Positions 47,813 through 58,437 are shown, counted from the first letter of the stretch. The stretch: 64,000 nt of DNA from Thiohalobacter thiocyanaticus (GCF_002356355.1 NZ_AP018052.1:248001-312000), one strand, 5' to 3'. Numbers and translations: made by a program. Notes: generated by a model from the letters alone, not told the origin.

Positions 47813-48283
47813 TCAGTGTCCGGCGGTGGTGGGATCGGTGACCTGGGCCTGGACCTCGTTGACCTGCTGGGCGTAGAGGGCATCGAAGTTGATCGGCGCC
47901 AGCAGCAGGGGCGGGAAGCCGCCGCGCTGGATCAGGTCGGCCACGGTTTCCCGGGCGAAGGGATAGAGGGTGTTGGGGCAGAAGGCGCCCAGCATCGGTT
48001 TGATCTCGTCTTCGCTGAAACCGGCCATGGTGAAGATGCCGGCCTGCTGCACCTCGGCCAGATAGGTGGTTTTCTCGCCCTGGGTGGCGGTGACAGTGAG
48101 TTTCAGTACCACCTCGTAGACATTCTCGGCAATGCCGTGGGATTCGGTGTTGAGGTTGAGATTGACCTCGGGCTTCCATTGCTCGGTAAACACGGCCGGG
48201 CTGTTGGGCGTCTCGAATGAGAGGTCCTTGACGTAGATTTTCTGGATGGCGAATTGCTTGTCGTCGGCGTTGGCTTCACTCAT
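47813..48283 (-). CDS. secB: Protein-export chaperone SecB
   Basis: Keeps preproteins unfolded and delivers them to SecA. 156 aa from [56 protein letters not shown] and [17 protein letters not shown] with [14 protein letters not shown] are diagnostic. Part of the rhodanese-grxC-secB-gpsA block as in many gammaproteobacteria. Confidence 0.97.
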   Translation of the reverse strand: MSEANADDKQFAIQKIYVKDLSFETPNSPAVFTEQWKPEVNLNLNTESHGIAENVYEVVLKLTVTATQGEKTTYLAEVQQAGIFTMAGFSEDEIKPMLGAFCPNTLYPFARETVADLIQRGGFPPLLLAPINFDALYAQQVNEVQAQVTDPTTAGH

Positions 48284-48390
48284 GAGAACGGTTCCGTCTT
48301 GGTTTTGTAGTAGGGGTGAGGCGGCCTTGTACGGCACGTTATTCTAGCGGCTAATTGTGACAGATGTCCGACCCCCGGCAAGCCCGCGGC

Positions 48391-48648
48391 TCACTCCGCC
48401 AGCAGCGGATCCAGCCTGCCCTGCGACTCCAGTGCATAGAGTTCGTCGCAGCCGCCGATGTGATGCTCGCCGATGAAGATCTGCGGCACCGAGGTGCGGC
48501 CCCCGGCGCGGCTTTCCATTTCCTCCCGCCGGTTGGGCTCCAGGTCGATGCGGATTTCCTCGAACTCGGCCCCCTTGGACGTCAGCAGCATGCGCGCCCG
48601 CACGCAGTAGGGGCAGTAGGGGGTGCAGTACATGACAACCTTGGACAT
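48391..48648 (-). CDS. grxC: Glutaredoxin 3
   Basis: Glutathione-dependent thiol oxidoreductase, 85 aa. Dithiol active site CPYC (Cys12, Cys15) with MYCTPYCPYCVRA, cis-Pro region TSVPQIFIGEHHIGGCDEL. Between the rhodanese gene (6 bp gap) and secB, the standard order. Confidence 0.96.
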   Translation of the reverse strand: MSKVVMYCTPYCPYCVRARMLLTSKGAEFEEIRIDLEPNRREEMESRAGGRTSVPQIFIGEHHIGGCDELYALESQGRLDPLLAE

Positions 48649-48654
48649 GGTGCT

Positions 48655-49083
48655 TTACTTCCTGCTGAGGGGAAGGTTGGCATTTTCCCAGGCCAGGATG
48701 CCGCCGGCCAGGTTGTAGACCTGCGTGTAGCCGGCCTTGCGCAGCTGGGTGGCCGCCTTGTTGGAGCGGCTGCCGCTGCGGCAGTAGGCCACCACGGGTT
48801 TGTCCTTCCCGGTCTTGAGTTCCGCCAGGCGCTGGCTGAGCTGACCCAGCGGGATATGCCTGGCGTTGGGGATGCGGCCGGTCTCGGCGAGTTCCTTGTC
48901 CTCGCGTACGTCCAGCAACAGGGCGCCGTCGCGATTGAGGATCTGGATGGCCTGGTTGGGGCCGACCTGGGGAATACCATAGCGGCGGCGCTGGATCTCG
49001 CCGCCCAGCAGCAGGCCGAGCAGGACGAAGAAGGCGCTCCAGAGGATCCAGTGATTTACAACGAATTCAACAAACTGCGACAT
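48655..49083 (-). CDS. Membrane-anchored rhodanese-like protein (YibN type)
   Basis: 142 aa with an N-terminal membrane anchor (WILWSAFFVLLGLLLGGEI) and a rhodanese domain (LLLDVREDKELAETGRIPNA, the active-site loop VVAYCRSGSRSNKAA with Cys, and NLAGGILAWENANLP). Possibly handles persulfide sulfur at the membrane. It is 6 bp from grxC in a conserved block. Confidence 0.93.
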   Translation of the reverse strand: MSQFVEFVVNHWILWSAFFVLLGLLLGGEIQRRRYGIPQVGPNQAIQILNRDGALLLDVREDKELAETGRIPNARHIPLGQLSQRLAELKTGKDKPVVAYCRSGSRSNKAATQLRKAGYTQVYNLAGGILAWENANLPLSRK

Positions 49084-49160
49084 GAGAAGGCCGGAGGTTC
49101 AGTGCAAGTGGCGGGTGACGGCCATGCGGCCGGCACCGGTGTTCGGCGGCGTTTCGGGCT

Positions 49161-49481
49161 TCAGCTGCTCGAGCAGAAGACCTCGCGCATCATCCCGATC
49201 AGGGCCAGGGTGCGCGCATCGCCGACGCGATAATGCACGCGATTGGCGTCCTTGCGCGAGGTGAGGATGCCCTTGTCGCGCAGGATGGCCAGGTGCTGGG
49301 AGATGTTGCTTTGGGAGGTGCCGACCCGCTCGACGATCTCCTGCACGCTCACTTCCTGGTCACCCAGGGTGCAGAGGATCTTCAGCCGTAGGGGATGGGA
49401 CATGGCTTTGAGGGAACGTGAGGCACGATCGATGTCTTCTTCGCGTGTGATCAGTTCGTCGCTGGTCGCTTCTAATGTCAT
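49161..49481 (-). CDS. ArsR family transcriptional regulator
   Basis: 106 aa from MTLEATSDELI. Winged helix: SLKAMSHPLRLKILCTLGDQ, EIVERVGTSQSNISQHLAIL (recognition helix) and the wing RKDANRVHYRVGD. There is only one Cys near the end (EVFCSSS) and no metal-binding CVC motif in alpha3, so a redox or sulfur signal is possible (as in SqrR/BigR-type members). Adjacent to the rhodanese gene but in the same direction, 77 bp apart, and divergent from gpmI. Confidence 0.88.
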   Translation of the reverse strand: MTLEATSDELITREEDIDRASRSLKAMSHPLRLKILCTLGDQEVSVQEIVERVGTSQSNISQHLAILRDKGILTSRKDANRVHYRVGDARTLALIGMMREVFCSSS

Positions 49482-49705
49482 GGAACTCGCCTCGCTGAAT
49501 GCGCAGCACAGGGGGAAGGCTGCGGGCAATGGATCGGTCATGTCGGGGGTGCCTGCACTGACTTTTATCATCAAAACATTATACAATAATAAGCCATTTG
49601 AAAAGTGGGGCAACCGCGCCGGGGCAATGGACGCGCGCGCACTGGTTGCCGAACCGGATTCGGGTTAGACTTAATCTAAACTTGGGAGCCGACTTGAGTA
49701 ATACG

Positions 49706-51289
49706 ATGCCTGCTGCGCCAAAACCGCTGGTTTTGCTGATCCTGGATGGCTGGGGCTATCGCGAGGAAACCGACTCCAATGCCATCGCCAATGCTCGCAC
49801 GCCGGTGTGGAATCACCTGTGGAATGACTATCCGCATACCCTGATCCGCACCTCGGGCGCGGCCGTGGGTCTGCCCGGCGACCAGATGGGCAACTCCGAA
49901 GTCGGGCATCTCAACCTGGGCGCCGGCCGCGTGGTCTATCAGGAGTTCACCCGCGTCAGCCGCGCCATCAAGACCGGCTCCTTCTACACCAACCAGACCC
50001 TGACCGACGCGGTCGACCTGGCGATCGACAGCGACAAGGCCGTGCATATCCTCGGCCTGCTCTCACCCGGCGGCGTGCACAGCCACGAATGCCACATCCA
50101 TGCGATGGCCGAACTGGCGGTCCAGCGCGGGGCCAGGCAGGTCTACATGCACGCCTTCCTGGACGGGCGCGATACCCCGCCGCGCAGCGCGGCCGATTCC
50201 ATCGAGAAGATGGAAGAGAAGTTCCGCGAGTTCGGCGGTGGCCGCTTCGCCTCCATTGTCGGGCGCTACTATGCCATGGACCGCGATCACCGCTGGCCGC
50301 GCATCCAGGCCGCCTACGATGTCATTACCCAGGGCAAGGCGGAGTTCCAGGCCCCGGATGCCGCCACCGGTCTGCAGATGGCCTATGCGCGCGACGAGGG
50401 CGACGAGTTCGTCCAGGCCACGGCCATCGTGCCCGAGGGTGAGGCCCCGGTGCACATCGAGGACGGCGATGTGGTGGTGTTCATGAACTACCGCTCCGAC
50501 CGCGCCCGCCAGATCACCCGGCCCTTCATCGAGCCCGACTTCGACGGCTTCGAGCGCGAAGTGGTGCCGAAACTGGGGCGCTTCGTCAGCCTCACCGAAT
50601 ACAACTCCGAATTCGACATCCCGGTGGCCTTCCCGCCGGAGCGGCTGGAGAACGTCTTCGGCGCCTACCTGTCCCGACTGGGCATGCACCAGCTGCGCCT
50701 GGCCGAGACCGAGAAATATGCCCACGTCACCTTCTTCTTCAACGGCGGCGTGGAGGAGCCCTACGAGGGCGAGGATCGCATTCTGGTCCCCTCCCCCATG
50801 GTCGCCACCTATGACCTGCAGCCGGAGATGAGCGCCCACGAGGTGACCGACCGGCTGGTCGAGGCCATCCAGGGCAAGAAGTACGATGTCATCATCTGCA
50901 ACTACGCCAATCCGGACATGGTCGGTCATACCGGCAACTACGAGGCCGCGGTCAAGGCCATCGAGGCGCTGGACAAGTGCCTGGGCCGGGTCTACGAGTC
51001 GCTGCGCGAGGTCGGCGGCGAAATGCTCATCACCGCCGATCACGGCAACGCCGAACAGATGCAGGGCGAGGGCACCGGCCAGGCCCACACGGCCCATACC
51101 TCCAACCTGGTGCCTTTTGTCTATATCGGCCGCAGCGCCACCCTGGCCTCGACCGGGTCGCTGTGCGATGTCGCACCCACCATGCTTTATCTGATGGGGC
51201 TGGAGCAGCCCATGGAAATGACCGGCACCAGCCTGGTCGAACTCGAGGACCAGCAGGCGCCCACCGCAATGGAGCGCCGTGAGGCCTGA
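49706..51289 (+). CDS. gpmI: Cofactor-independent phosphoglycerate mutase
   Basis: Interconverts 2- and 3-phosphoglycerate with Mn2+ ions. 527 aa from [20 protein letters not shown]; a TTG at 49694 with GGGAG before it is an alternative. The phosphorylated Ser64 lies in [18 protein letters not shown]. Other metal and substrate blocks: [43 protein letters not shown] and [10 protein letters not shown]. The next gene overlaps its 3' end by 11 bp. Confidence 0.97.
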   Translation: MPAAPKPLVLLILDGWGYREETDSNAIANARTPVWNHLWNDYPHTLIRTSGAAVGLPGDQMGNSEVGHLNLGAGRVVYQEFTRVSRAIKTGSFYTNQTLTDAVDLAIDSDKAVHILGLLSPGGVHSHECHIHAMAELAVQRGARQVYMHAFLDGRDTPPRSAADSIEKMEEKFREFGGGRFASIVGRYYAMDRDHRWPRIQAAYDVITQGKAEFQAPDAATGLQMAYARDEGDEFVQATAIVPEGEAPVHIEDGDVVVFMNYRSDRARQITRPFIEPDFDGFEREVVPKLGRFVSLTEYNSEFDIPVAFPPERLENVFGAYLSRLGMHQLRLAETEKYAHVTFFFNGGVEEPYEGEDRILVPSPMVATYDLQPEMSAHEVTDRLVEAIQGKKYDVIICNYANPDMVGHTGNYEAAVKAIEALDKCLGRVYESLREVGGEMLITADHGNAEQMQGEGTGQAHTAHTSNLVPFVYIGRSATLASTGSLCDVAPTMLYLMGLEQPMEMTGTSLVELEDQQAPTAMERREA

Positions 51290-52469
51290 CCCGGCCCTGC
51301 GCCCGCTCCTGCTGGCCCTGTTGCTGGCCGGCCTGCCTCACCCCGCTGCTGCCGAGGCGCAACTCGATCCCGAACAGGCATCGGCCCGGCTGGAGGCGCT
51401 GCGCGACCGCATCCAGGCCATCGAACACAAGCTCGATCGCTCGCGGGCGGAGGAATCCCGGGTCAACCGGTCGCTGCGCGAGGTCGAGACCCGGCTGTCC
51501 CGGACCCGGCGGGAACTGGCCGAGACCGCTCGGCGGCTCGAACACCAGCAGACACGGCTGCAGGCGCTGCAGCAGGAACAGGCGCAGCTCGACCGGGAAC
51601 TGGCGCAGCATCGCGAGGGTCTGGAACAGTATCTGCGCACCGCTTTCATGCTGGGCCGGCAGGAGTCGATCAAACTGGTACTGAACCAGGAAGATCCCCA
51701 GCGCCTCGGCCGGACCCTGACCTATTACCGCTACCTGGCCCGGGACCGGGCCGAGGCCGTCAGCCGGGCCCGTCAGGCCCTGCAGGAACTGGCCGCCGTT
51801 GAACGTGACATCGATGCCCAGCTCGCCGCCCTGGAAGCCACCCGGGCACGGCGGGCCGAACAGCACCAGGACCTGAAGCGCCAGCAGGCAGATCGCGGTA
51901 CCCTGCTGGCTCGGCTGCGCAAGGAGATCCGGACCGACCAGGATCAGCTTGCCCGGATGGAGCAGGACGAGCAGCGGCTGCAGGCGTTGCTGGAGGAGTT
52001 GCGCCGGGCCCTGGACGATGTGCGCGAACTGGACCGCCACCAGCGCCCCTTCGCCAGCCTGCGCAGTGAACTGGCCTGGCCGGTGGCGGGAAAGTTGATC
52101 CACCGCTTCGGCCAGGCCCGTGAGCACCGTGGCCTGCGCTGGCGCGGCGTCTACATCGCCGCCGCGGACGGCGATCCGGTGCGGGCCGTTTCCCGCGGCC
52201 GGGTGGCCTTCGCCGATTGGCTGCGCGGTTTCGGCCTGCTCATCATCGTGGATCACGGCGACGGTTACATGAGCCTGTACGGCCACAACCAGGCCCTGTT
52301 CCGCGAGCCGGGTGACTGGGTCGAGGGCGGCGAGGTGCTGGCCCGGGTGGGCGACACCGGCGGAGCGTTGGAGACAGGGCTGTACTTCGAACTGCGCCAC
52401 GAGGGGAAGCCGATCGATCCGCTCAAGTGGTGCGCCGGTGAGCCGACAGACAAGAGGGCATCCCGTTAG
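51279..52469 (+). CDS. envC: Murein hydrolase activator EnvC-like
   Basis: 396 aa beginning with GTG, inside the gpmI 3' end (11-bp overlap). Signal peptide ([15 protein letters not shown]), then a long coiled coil (about residues 25-260; [20 protein letters not shown]), then a LytM/M23 domain ([40 protein letters not shown]). The HxxxD zinc ligand region reads [11 protein letters not shown], lacking the canonical His and Asp, so it is a catalytically inert activator of amidases at division, as in E. coli EnvC. Confidence 0.93.
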   Translation: MRPDPALRPLLLALLLAGLPHPAAAEAQLDPEQASARLEALRDRIQAIEHKLDRSRAEESRVNRSLREVETRLSRTRRELAETARRLEHQQTRLQALQQEQAQLDRELAQHREGLEQYLRTAFMLGRQESIKLVLNQEDPQRLGRTLTYYRYLARDRAEAVSRARQALQELAAVERDIDAQLAALEATRARRAEQHQDLKRQQADRGTLLARLRKEIRTDQDQLARMEQDEQRLQALLEELRRALDDVRELDRHQRPFASLRSELAWPVAGKLIHRFGQAREHRGLRWRGVYIAAADGDPVRAVSRGRVAFADWLRGFGLLIIVDHGDGYMSLYGHNQALFREPGDWVEGGEVLARVGDTGGALETGLYFELRHEGKPIDPLKWCAGEPTDKRASR

Positions 52470-52603
52470 CGCAAGCCGTTGATGCCCGAGAGGATTTGCG
52501 CCACGCCGCCGCTGTGCTAAGGTCGCACCCAGGACCTGTGTATATAGCCTGTTGTTATAATGGAATTTTTTGACAGAGCCCGGACAGGGCCGATGGATGG
52601 ACG

Positions 52604-53935
52604 ATGACTAGACCGATACAGAAGCTTTCGCTGATCACCACGGGGGTGGTGCTGGGTGTCACCCTGAGCCTGGGCCAGGGGGTATTCGCCGACCGCGACA
52701 ATGACGCCGCCAGCCTGCCGCTGGAGGAGTTGCGCGGTCTGTCCGACGTATTTGCCCGGATCAAGAACGACTACGTCGAGCCGGTCGAGGACAAACAGCT
52801 GCTGGAGAGCGCGATCCGCGGCATGCTAACCGGACTCGACCCGCATTCGGCCTATCTGGATCCGGAACAGTTCAAGGAACTGCAGGTCGGTACCAGCGGC
52901 GAGTTCGGCGGCCTCGGCATCGAGGTGGGCATGGAGGACGGCTTCGTCAAGGTGATTGCCCCCATTGACGACACCCCGGCCCAGCGTGCCGGTATCCAGG
53001 CCGGCGATCTCATCATCCGGCTCGACGACACCCCGGTGAAGGGGATGAGCCTGGGCGAGGCGGTCAAGATCATGCGCGGCAAGCCCGGCTCGGACATTAC
53101 CCTGACGGTGGTGCGCGAGGGCGAGGAGAAGCCGCTCAAGATCGTCATCACCCGCGCTATCATCAAAGTGAAGAGCGTCAAGAGTCGCATGCTGGAGCCC
53201 GGCTACGGCTATGTGCGCATCTCCCAGTTCCAGGCCGCCACCGGCGACAGCCTGGCGCGCACTGTCTCCGAGCTGCGCCGGGAGGCCGATGGCGGGATCA
53301 AGGGGCTGGTGCTGGATCTGCGCAACAATCCCGGCGGCGTGCTCAATGCGGCGGTCTCCGTCTCCGACGCCTTCCTGGACAAGGGCCTGATCGTCTACAC
53401 CGAGGGCCGGGTGGCGGATTCGCGTCTGCGCTTCAATGCCACGCCCGGGGATGTGATCGAGGGGGCGCCGTTGGTGGTGCTGGTCAACCAGGGCTCGGCC
53501 TCGGCCTCCGAAATCGTCGCCGGCGCGCTGCAGGATCACCGCCGCGCCATCATCGTCGGCCGCGAGACCTTCGGCAAGGGCTCGGTACAGACCATCGTGC
53601 CGCTGAACAACGGGGCGGCGGTCAAGCTCACCACGGCGCGCTACTACACGCCCAACGGGACCTCCATCCAGGCCGAGGGCATCGTGCCGGACATCAAGCT
53701 CGACGATGTGCGCATCTCGCTGGTCGACTCCGGTTTCGATCCGATCAAGGAAGCCAACCTCTCGCGTCATCTGCGCAACGGCAATGCCGATGACAGCAGC
53801 GGCACCGACAACGTCGAGCAGCCGGCGGATCAGGAGAGCGAGGGCGAGGAGCCTCTGGCCAAGACCGATTACCAGCTCTATGAGGCGCTCAATCTGCTCA
53901 AGGGGCTGGTGATCCAGGCGGAGCGCATGCGGTGA
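52604..53935 (+). CDS. C-terminal processing S41 peptidase
   Basis: A periplasmic CtpA/Prc-like serine protease, 443 aa with an N-terminal signal or anchor (LSLITTGVVLGVTLSLGQGV). A PDZ domain (residues ~95-175; GEFGGLGIEVGMEDGFVKV, GDLIIRLDDTPVKGM) precedes the S41 core, with the Ser in VNQGSASASEIVAGA and the Lys in RETFGKGSVQT. Forms with envC and yibQ the conserved envC-ctpA-yibQ cluster. The stop overlaps the next GTG by 4 bp. Confidence 0.95.
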   Translation: MTRPIQKLSLITTGVVLGVTLSLGQGVFADRDNDAASLPLEELRGLSDVFARIKNDYVEPVEDKQLLESAIRGMLTGLDPHSAYLDPEQFKELQVGTSGEFGGLGIEVGMEDGFVKVIAPIDDTPAQRAGIQAGDLIIRLDDTPVKGMSLGEAVKIMRGKPGSDITLTVVREGEEKPLKIVITRAIIKVKSVKSRMLEPGYGYVRISQFQAATGDSLARTVSELRREADGGIKGLVLDLRNNPGGVLNAAVSVSDAFLDKGLIVYTEGRVADSRLRFNATPGDVIEGAPLVVLVNQGSASASEIVAGALQDHRRAIIVGRETFGKGSVQTIVPLNNGAAVKLTTARYYTPNGTSIQAEGIVPDIKLDDVRISLVDSGFDPIKEANLSRHLRNGNADDSSGTDNVEQPADQESEGEEPLAKTDYQLYEALNLLKGLVIQAERMR

Positions 53936-54783
53936 GTCGACTCCCGGCCTGGCTGCGCAGCGGACTGTTCCTGCTGCTCGGCCTGCCGGGGCTGGCACCG
54001 GCCGCCTCGGGGCTGCCCGAGGCCGGCCGCGACCCCGGCCGGCCGGCCGAGATCGCCATTATCATCGACGACATGGGCCGCCGGCTGGCGGCGGGCCGGC
54101 GCGTACTCGACCTGCCCGGCCCGGTCGCCTGCGCCTTCCTGCCGCACGCCCCCCATACCGACAGCCTCGCCCGCGCCGCCCATGCCCGCGCCAGGGAGAT
54201 CCTGCTGCATCTGCCGATGCAGGCCATGGATTCCCGCCGTCTCGACGCGGGTGGGTTGGAACTGGACATGACGCAGCGGGCCTTCCTGTCTACACTTGAG
54301 GACAATCTCGGGCGGGTGCCGCATGTGCAGGGCGTGAACAATCACATGGGCAGCCTGCTCACCCGGCATCCCGGGCACATGCTGTGGCTGATGCAGGCCC
54401 TGCGCGAGCACGGCGGCCTGTATTTCGTCGACAGCCGCACCAGCCGCCATACCATCGCGCGCCAGATCGCCCGCGAGCAGGCCGTGCCCAGTATCGAGCG
54501 CGACGTGTTCCTGGACGATGACCCCCGCCTCGAGGCGGTGCGCGCCCAGTTCGAGCGGCTGCTGCAACTGGCCCGTCGCCAGGGCAGCGCGGTGGCCATC
54601 GGCCATCCGCATGCCAGCACCCTGCGGGTGCTGGAAGAGGCCCTGCCACGGCTGGCCGAGCGCAACGTGCGCCTGGTGCCGGTGTCACGCCTGGTGCAAC
54701 AACAGTATGTGAGGGATTCCCAATGGCGACTGTCCTTATCCCCCTGGCCCAGGGCTGCGAAGAACTCGAGGCCGTCACCCTGA
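53932..54783 (+). CDS. Divergent polysaccharide deacetylase (YibQ-like)
   Basis: 283 aa starting at GTG with GTGA overlap. Signal peptide (RSGLFLLLGLPGLAPAASG), then the family blocks EIAIIIDDMGRRLAAGRRVL, PVACAFLPHAPHTD, EILLHLPMQAM, VNNHMGSLLTRHPGHMLWLM, FVDSRTS and AIGHPHASTLRVL. These keep the NodB-like barrel His/Asp residues in altered form. A cell-envelope role is inferred from neighbours. Its 3' end overlaps the DJ-1 gene by 61 bp. Confidence 0.9.
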   Translation: MSRLPAWLRSGLFLLLGLPGLAPAASGLPEAGRDPGRPAEIAIIIDDMGRRLAAGRRVLDLPGPVACAFLPHAPHTDSLARAAHARAREILLHLPMQAMDSRRLDAGGLELDMTQRAFLSTLEDNLGRVPHVQGVNNHMGSLLTRHPGHMLWLMQALREHGGLYFVDSRTSRHTIARQIAREQAVPSIERDVFLDDDPRLEAVRAQFERLLQLARRQGSAVAIGHPHASTLRVLEEALPRLAERNVRLVPVSRLVQQQYVRDSQWRLSLSPWPRAAKNSRPSP

Positions 54784-55283
54784 TCGATCTGCTGCGTCGC
54801 GCCGGCATCGAGGTGATCACCGCCGGCCTGGACGAGCAGCCGGTCAAGGCCTCGCGCGGTACCGTCCTGGTGCCCGACACCACCCTGGATACGGTGAAAG
54901 ACCGCGACTTCGACATGATCGTGCTGCCCGGCGGCCTGCCCGGCGCCGATCATCTGGATGCCGATGCGCGGCTGCGCGAGATGCTCAGGCGGCACACCGA
55001 GCGCGAGCGTTATGTCGCCGCCATCTGCGCGGCGCCCAAGGTGCTGGCCAGTGCCGGCCTGCTGGACAACCGCAAGGCCACCAGTTTCCCCGGTATCCTG
55101 GACGGCGCCGGCGTGGCCGGGCTGGAGTATCAGACCGACGCCGTGGTGCAGGACGGCAGGATCGTCACCTCGCGCGGCCCCGGCACCGCCATGGACTTCG
55201 CCCTGGCGCTGATCGAACTGCTGGCCGGGCAGGCCAAACGGATCGAGGTGGAAGGGCCGCTGCAGCGGCCGCAGGTGGTCTGA
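54723..55283 (+). CDS. DJ-1/YajL family protein
   Basis: 186 aa: MATVLIPLAQGCEELEAVTL with the conserved Glu (E15/16 region), then FDMIVLPGGLPGADHL and the nucleophile elbow VAAICAAPKVLA with reactive Cys near residue 106. This family detoxifies glyoxals and acts on protein thiols. It starts inside the yibQ gene (61-bp overlap), so either the yibQ frame is longer than needed or the two are tightly coupled. Confidence 0.93.
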   Translation: MATVLIPLAQGCEELEAVTLIDLLRRAGIEVITAGLDEQPVKASRGTVLVPDTTLDTVKDRDFDMIVLPGGLPGADHLDADARLREMLRRHTERERYVAAICAAPKVLASAGLLDNRKATSFPGILDGAGVAGLEYQTDAVVQDGRIVTSRGPGTAMDFALALIELLAGQAKRIEVEGPLQRPQVV

Positions 55284-55303
55284 GTTTTGTGACGAGTAGT
55301 CGA

Positions 55304-55389
55304 GTAGGATGGGTGAAGGCGTGCAGCGCTGTGACCCATCAACCGGCCGGCGGACAACGATGGGTTGCGCTGCGCTTCACCCATCCTAC
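55304..55389. repeat. Palindromic repeat family B variant, copy 3
   Basis: GTAGGATGGGTGAAGGCG...CACCCATCCTAC with inner ATGGGTT arms, matching the 39181 variant. Confidence 0.85.
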
Positions 55390-55409
55390 AGGCTGCGTTG
55401 TTGAGTTTT

Positions 55410-55487
55410 GTAGGTCGGGTTAGCCTGAAAGGCGTAACCCGACAATCGCCGTGGCCTGTCGGGTTACGCTGTGCTAACCCGACCTAC
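55410..55487. repeat. Palindromic repeat family B, copy 4
   Basis: GTAGGTCGGGTTAGCCTG...GGCGTAACCCGAC and GTCGGGTTACGCTGTGC...CCGACCTAC, 20 bp beyond copy 3; the two copies are adjacent in the ubiB-DJ-1 gap. Confidence 0.88.
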
Positions 55488-55524
55488 GTCAGGTTGCGGT
55501 TTCCCCCTGGCCCTGGCACCCGGT

Positions 55525-57174
55525 TCATTCCCCCCAGGCGCTGACCAGAAACCCCAGCCCCGCAATCCCGAGCACCCAGGTCAGCAGCGGCGCGCCGCCG
55601 ATCATGAGCGGGGCATAGCCGTCCAGACCATAGATCAGCGCGGCCGAGACGATCAGGCCGCTGCCGGTGATGGCCATCACATTGCGCCGGTTGGCGCGAC
55701 GCAACTCGTGACGCAGTTTTCTGACCTCCTCGGACTGCCATTGCACAGTGAGGTTGCCGTTGGTGGCCTGGCTCAGGGTGCGGTGGATCAGCATGGGCAG
55801 TTCCGGCAGGGCCTCGGTCCATTGCGGAATGCTCTGTTTGAGATTGCCGATGAAGGCGCGCGCCCCCACCTGCTCGCTCATCCAGCGCTCCAGAAAGGGC
55901 TTGGCGGTGCGCCACAGATCGAGCTCGGGGTTGAGCTGCCGGCCCAGGCCCTCGATGTTGAGCAGCGTCTTCTGCAGCAGCACCAGCTGCGGCTGCACCG
56001 TCATGTCGAACCGGCGCGCGGTCTGGAACAGCCGCAGCAGCAGCTGGCCGAAGGAGATATCCTTGAGCGGACGCTCGAAGATGGGCTCGCAGACGGTGCG
56101 GATGGCGGCCTCGAACTCGTCCACCCGGGTGCTGCGCGGCACCCACTCCGACTCCACATGCAGTTCGGCCACGCGGTGATAGTCGCGGCGGAAGAAGGCG
56201 AGGAAGTTCTCGGCCAGGTAGCGCTGGTCCTCGGGGCTGAGCGTACCCATGATGCCGAAGTCCACCGCCAGGTAGCGATTGTCGGCGCCGACGAAGATGT
56301 TGCCCGGGTGCATGTCGGCGTGGAAGAAATTGTGCTTGAACACCTGAGTGAAAAAGATCTCCACCCCGCGTTCGGACAGCAGCTGCAGATCCACGCCGGC
56401 CTGGCGCAGGGCCTCGATGTCGCTGACCGGGATGCCGCTGATGCGTTCCATCACCATGACGTTGCGCCGGCACAGCGGCCAGTAGACCTCGGGGACGTAG
56501 AGCATCCCGGAGTCGCTGAAGTTGCGCCGCAGCTGCGAGGCATTGGCCGCCTCGCGCAGCAGATCCAGCTCGTCCATGATGGTGGTCTCGAACTCCTGCA
56601 CCACCTCCACCGGCCGCAGGCGGCGCGCCTCGCGCGAATAGCGTTCGGCCAGCCCCGCCATGTAATAGAGCAGCGAGACATCATTGGCGATGGTGCGCTC
56701 GATGCCCGGGCGTACCACCTTGACCACCGCCTCGCGCCCGTCATGCAGGGTGGCGGCGTGGACCTGGGCGATGGAGGCCGAGGCCAGCGGGGTGTCCTCG
56801 AAACTGGCGAAGCTCTCGGCGATGGACTGGCCCAGCGCCGATTCGATCAGGGTGCGCGCGCGCTCCGAGGGGAAAGGCGGTACCCGGTCCTGCAGCCGGG
56901 CCAGTTCGGCGGCGATGTCGTCGGGCAGCAGGTCGCGGCGGGTGGACAGGATCTGGCCGAATTTCACATAGATCGGTCCCAGCGCCTCCAGGGCCTGGCG
57001 GATGCGCACCCCGCGCGGATCGCGCTTGCGATGAAACCAGTTCCAGGGCAGCAGGTAGAGGACGAACCGGAACGGCCGGAACAGGTGGATGGCGAACACC
57101 ACCTCGTCCAGGCCGTAGCGGATGAGCACCAGCTGGATGGTGAAGATACGCCAGAGCTGTCGAAAACCGGGCAT
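55525..57174 (-). CDS. ubiB: Ubiquinone biosynthesis kinase-like protein UbiB
   Basis: Atypical protein-kinase-like ATPase needed for ubiquinone synthesis. 549 aa with the KxGQ motif [40 protein letters not shown] catalytic motifs, the A-rich loop [12 protein letters not shown], and two C-terminal membrane helices ([40 protein letters not shown]). Last of the ubiE-RDD-ubiJ-ubiB series on this strand, 185 bp from ubiJ with a repeat between. Confidence 0.96.
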   Translation of the reverse strand: MPGFRQLWRIFTIQLVLIRYGLDEVVFAIHLFRPFRFVLYLLPWNWFHRKRDPRGVRIRQALEALGPIYVKFGQILSTRRDLLPDDIAAELARLQDRVPPFPSERARTLIESALGQSIAESFASFEDTPLASASIAQVHAATLHDGREAVVKVVRPGIERTIANDVSLLYYMAGLAERYSREARRLRPVEVVQEFETTIMDELDLLREAANASQLRRNFSDSGMLYVPEVYWPLCRRNVMVMERISGIPVSDIEALRQAGVDLQLLSERGVEIFFTQVFKHNFFHADMHPGNIFVGADNRYLAVDFGIMGTLSPEDQRYLAENFLAFFRRDYHRVAELHVESEWVPRSTRVDEFEAAIRTVCEPIFERPLKDISFGQLLLRLFQTARRFDMTVQPQLVLLQKTLLNIEGLGRQLNPELDLWRTAKPFLERWMSEQVGARAFIGNLKQSIPQWTEALPELPMLIHRTLSQATNGNLTVQWQSEEVRKLRHELRRANRRNVMAITGSGLIVSAALIYGLDGYAPLMIGGAPLLTWVLGIAGLGFLVSAWGE

Positions 57175-57249
57175 GCGGGGTCCTGTTCAGATTATTCTGT
57201 GTTGCGTGTCTACGGGTGTCCGGATGCTTCTGCGTCTGTAACGCAGCGT

Positions 57250-57333
57250 GTAGGTCGGGTTAGCGCAGCGTAACCCGACAGGCCGCGGCTGCAACGTGTT
57301 GGGTTACGGCGCTATGCGCCTAACCCAACCTAC
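57250..57333. repeat. Palindromic repeat family B, copy 5
   Basis: GTAGGTCGGGTTAGCGCAGCG...GTAACCCGAC and GGGTTACGGCGC...AACCCAACCTAC in the ubiJ-ubiB gap. It separates ubiB from the upstream coupled genes. Confidence 0.88.
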
Positions 57334-57358
57334 ACAACTGCGTCCTCTGCGTTCCCCG

Positions 57359-57973
57359 TCACTCACTTTCCGACAACCTCCGCTCCAGCCGTTGCAGCCG
57401 CGCCTCCAGGCGTTCAACGTCGTCGCGCAACACGTCCACGTCGGCATGGAAGAGTTCGAGCTCGGGCCGGCTCGGGAGCAGTCGCGCCTCTTCGGTCAGG
57501 TACTCGCTGAGGTCCGCGCGCAGGGTGCGGGAGGTGCGGGAGGCGTAGTCGCGGCCGTGGCGAACGGCACGGCCGGTCTGGTGCGCCAGTTGGTCGCCCA
57601 CCAGCCGGGCGAGCTGTTCCTCCCAGTCCACCTGCACCGACTGCAGCAGTGCCTGGAAGCGCTGGGCCAGGCCGGTGTCGCCGCGCAACTCCACCGCATC
57701 GCTGAACAGGCCCTCGCCCGGCCGTTCGGCCAGGGCCAGGCGGGCCAGGGCCAGCGGGGTGCCGGCGATGGTGGCATCCGCGGCGTCCTCGCACTGCTGC
57801 AGGATCTGGATGTCATGCTCGCCGGGCAGAAAGAACAGCCGCAGGCCCAGCCCGCGCAACTCCAGCGCGATCACCCGCCCTGCCAGCGGTGTCAGCCGCG
57901 CCCGGGCCTCGGGGTCGAGGGCCAGGTAGCGGTTCAACGCGGTCTCCAGCGCGGCGGTCAGGATGGTGCTCAT
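57359..57973 (-). CDS. ubiJ: Ubiquinone accessory factor UbiJ
   Basis: 204 aa from [20 protein letters not shown]-terminal SCP2 lipid-binding domain (LAGRVIALELRGLGLRLFFL, IAGTPLALARLAL) and a C-terminal coiled coil (ADVDVLRDDVERLEARLQRL) for contact with UbiK. Overlaps the RDD gene by 4 bp. Position between ubiE and ubiB is the gammaproteobacterial norm. Confidence 0.93.
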   Translation of the reverse strand: MSTILTAALETALNRYLALDPEARARLTPLAGRVIALELRGLGLRLFFLPGEHDIQILQQCEDAADATIAGTPLALARLALAERPGEGLFSDAVELRGDTGLAQRFQALLQSVQVDWEEQLARLVGDQLAHQTGRAVRHGRDYASRTSRTLRADLSEYLTEEARLLPSRPELELFHADVDVLRDDVERLEARLQRLERRLSESE

Positions 57974-58437
57974 GCGCCGGCCTCTCGCAGGAGGCTGGCG
58001 AGGCTCCTGGTCGCCTCGTCCTCCTGCACCAGCCGGGTGCCGGAGAGGATATCCTGCCAGCCGCGCCGCTCGCGGTCCCACAGCATCCACAGGATGCCGA
58101 GCAGTGCCACGGCCAGGGCGGGGATGTAGGCCAGCAGGCGCAGCAGGCACTGTCGCGCGCCGGGCGGTCTGCCCTGCCCATCCACCAGGCGGATGCCGAT
58201 CAGCAGTGCGCCGGGGGTGGCCTGCAGCCGTAGCCAGAACAGCAGGATGGTCAGCACCAGCGCCGCCGTCAGGATCAGGGGGGCGGCGGGATTGCTGAAG
58301 GCGTGGTCCAGCCCGTTTTCCACCCCACCGCGGCCGAGCAGCCAGAGCAGCCAGTTGCCCGCCCCCAGCACGAACAGGACCAGCAGCAGGTCGAGGCCGA
58401 AGGCGCCCAGCCGTTGCAGCGGGCGGGCCGGGGTCAC
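57970..58437 (-). CDS. RDD family membrane protein
   Basis: 155 aa beginning GTG (GTGA overlap with ubiE) and ending with ATGA overlap into ubiJ. RDD-type core: [40 protein letters not shown] and a third hydrophobic segment, ending [14 protein letters not shown], with three predicted membrane helices. Role unknown; its insertion between ubiE and ubiJ with translational coupling suggests a link to quinone metabolism or a chance gain. Confidence 0.85.
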   Translation of the reverse strand: MTPARPLQRLGAFGLDLLLVLFVLGAGNWLLWLLGRGGVENGLDHAFSNPAAPLILTAALVLTILLFWLRLQATPGALLIGIRLVDGQGRPPGARQCLLRLLAYIPALAVALLGILWMLWDRERRGWQDILSGTRLVQEDEATRSLASLLREAGA

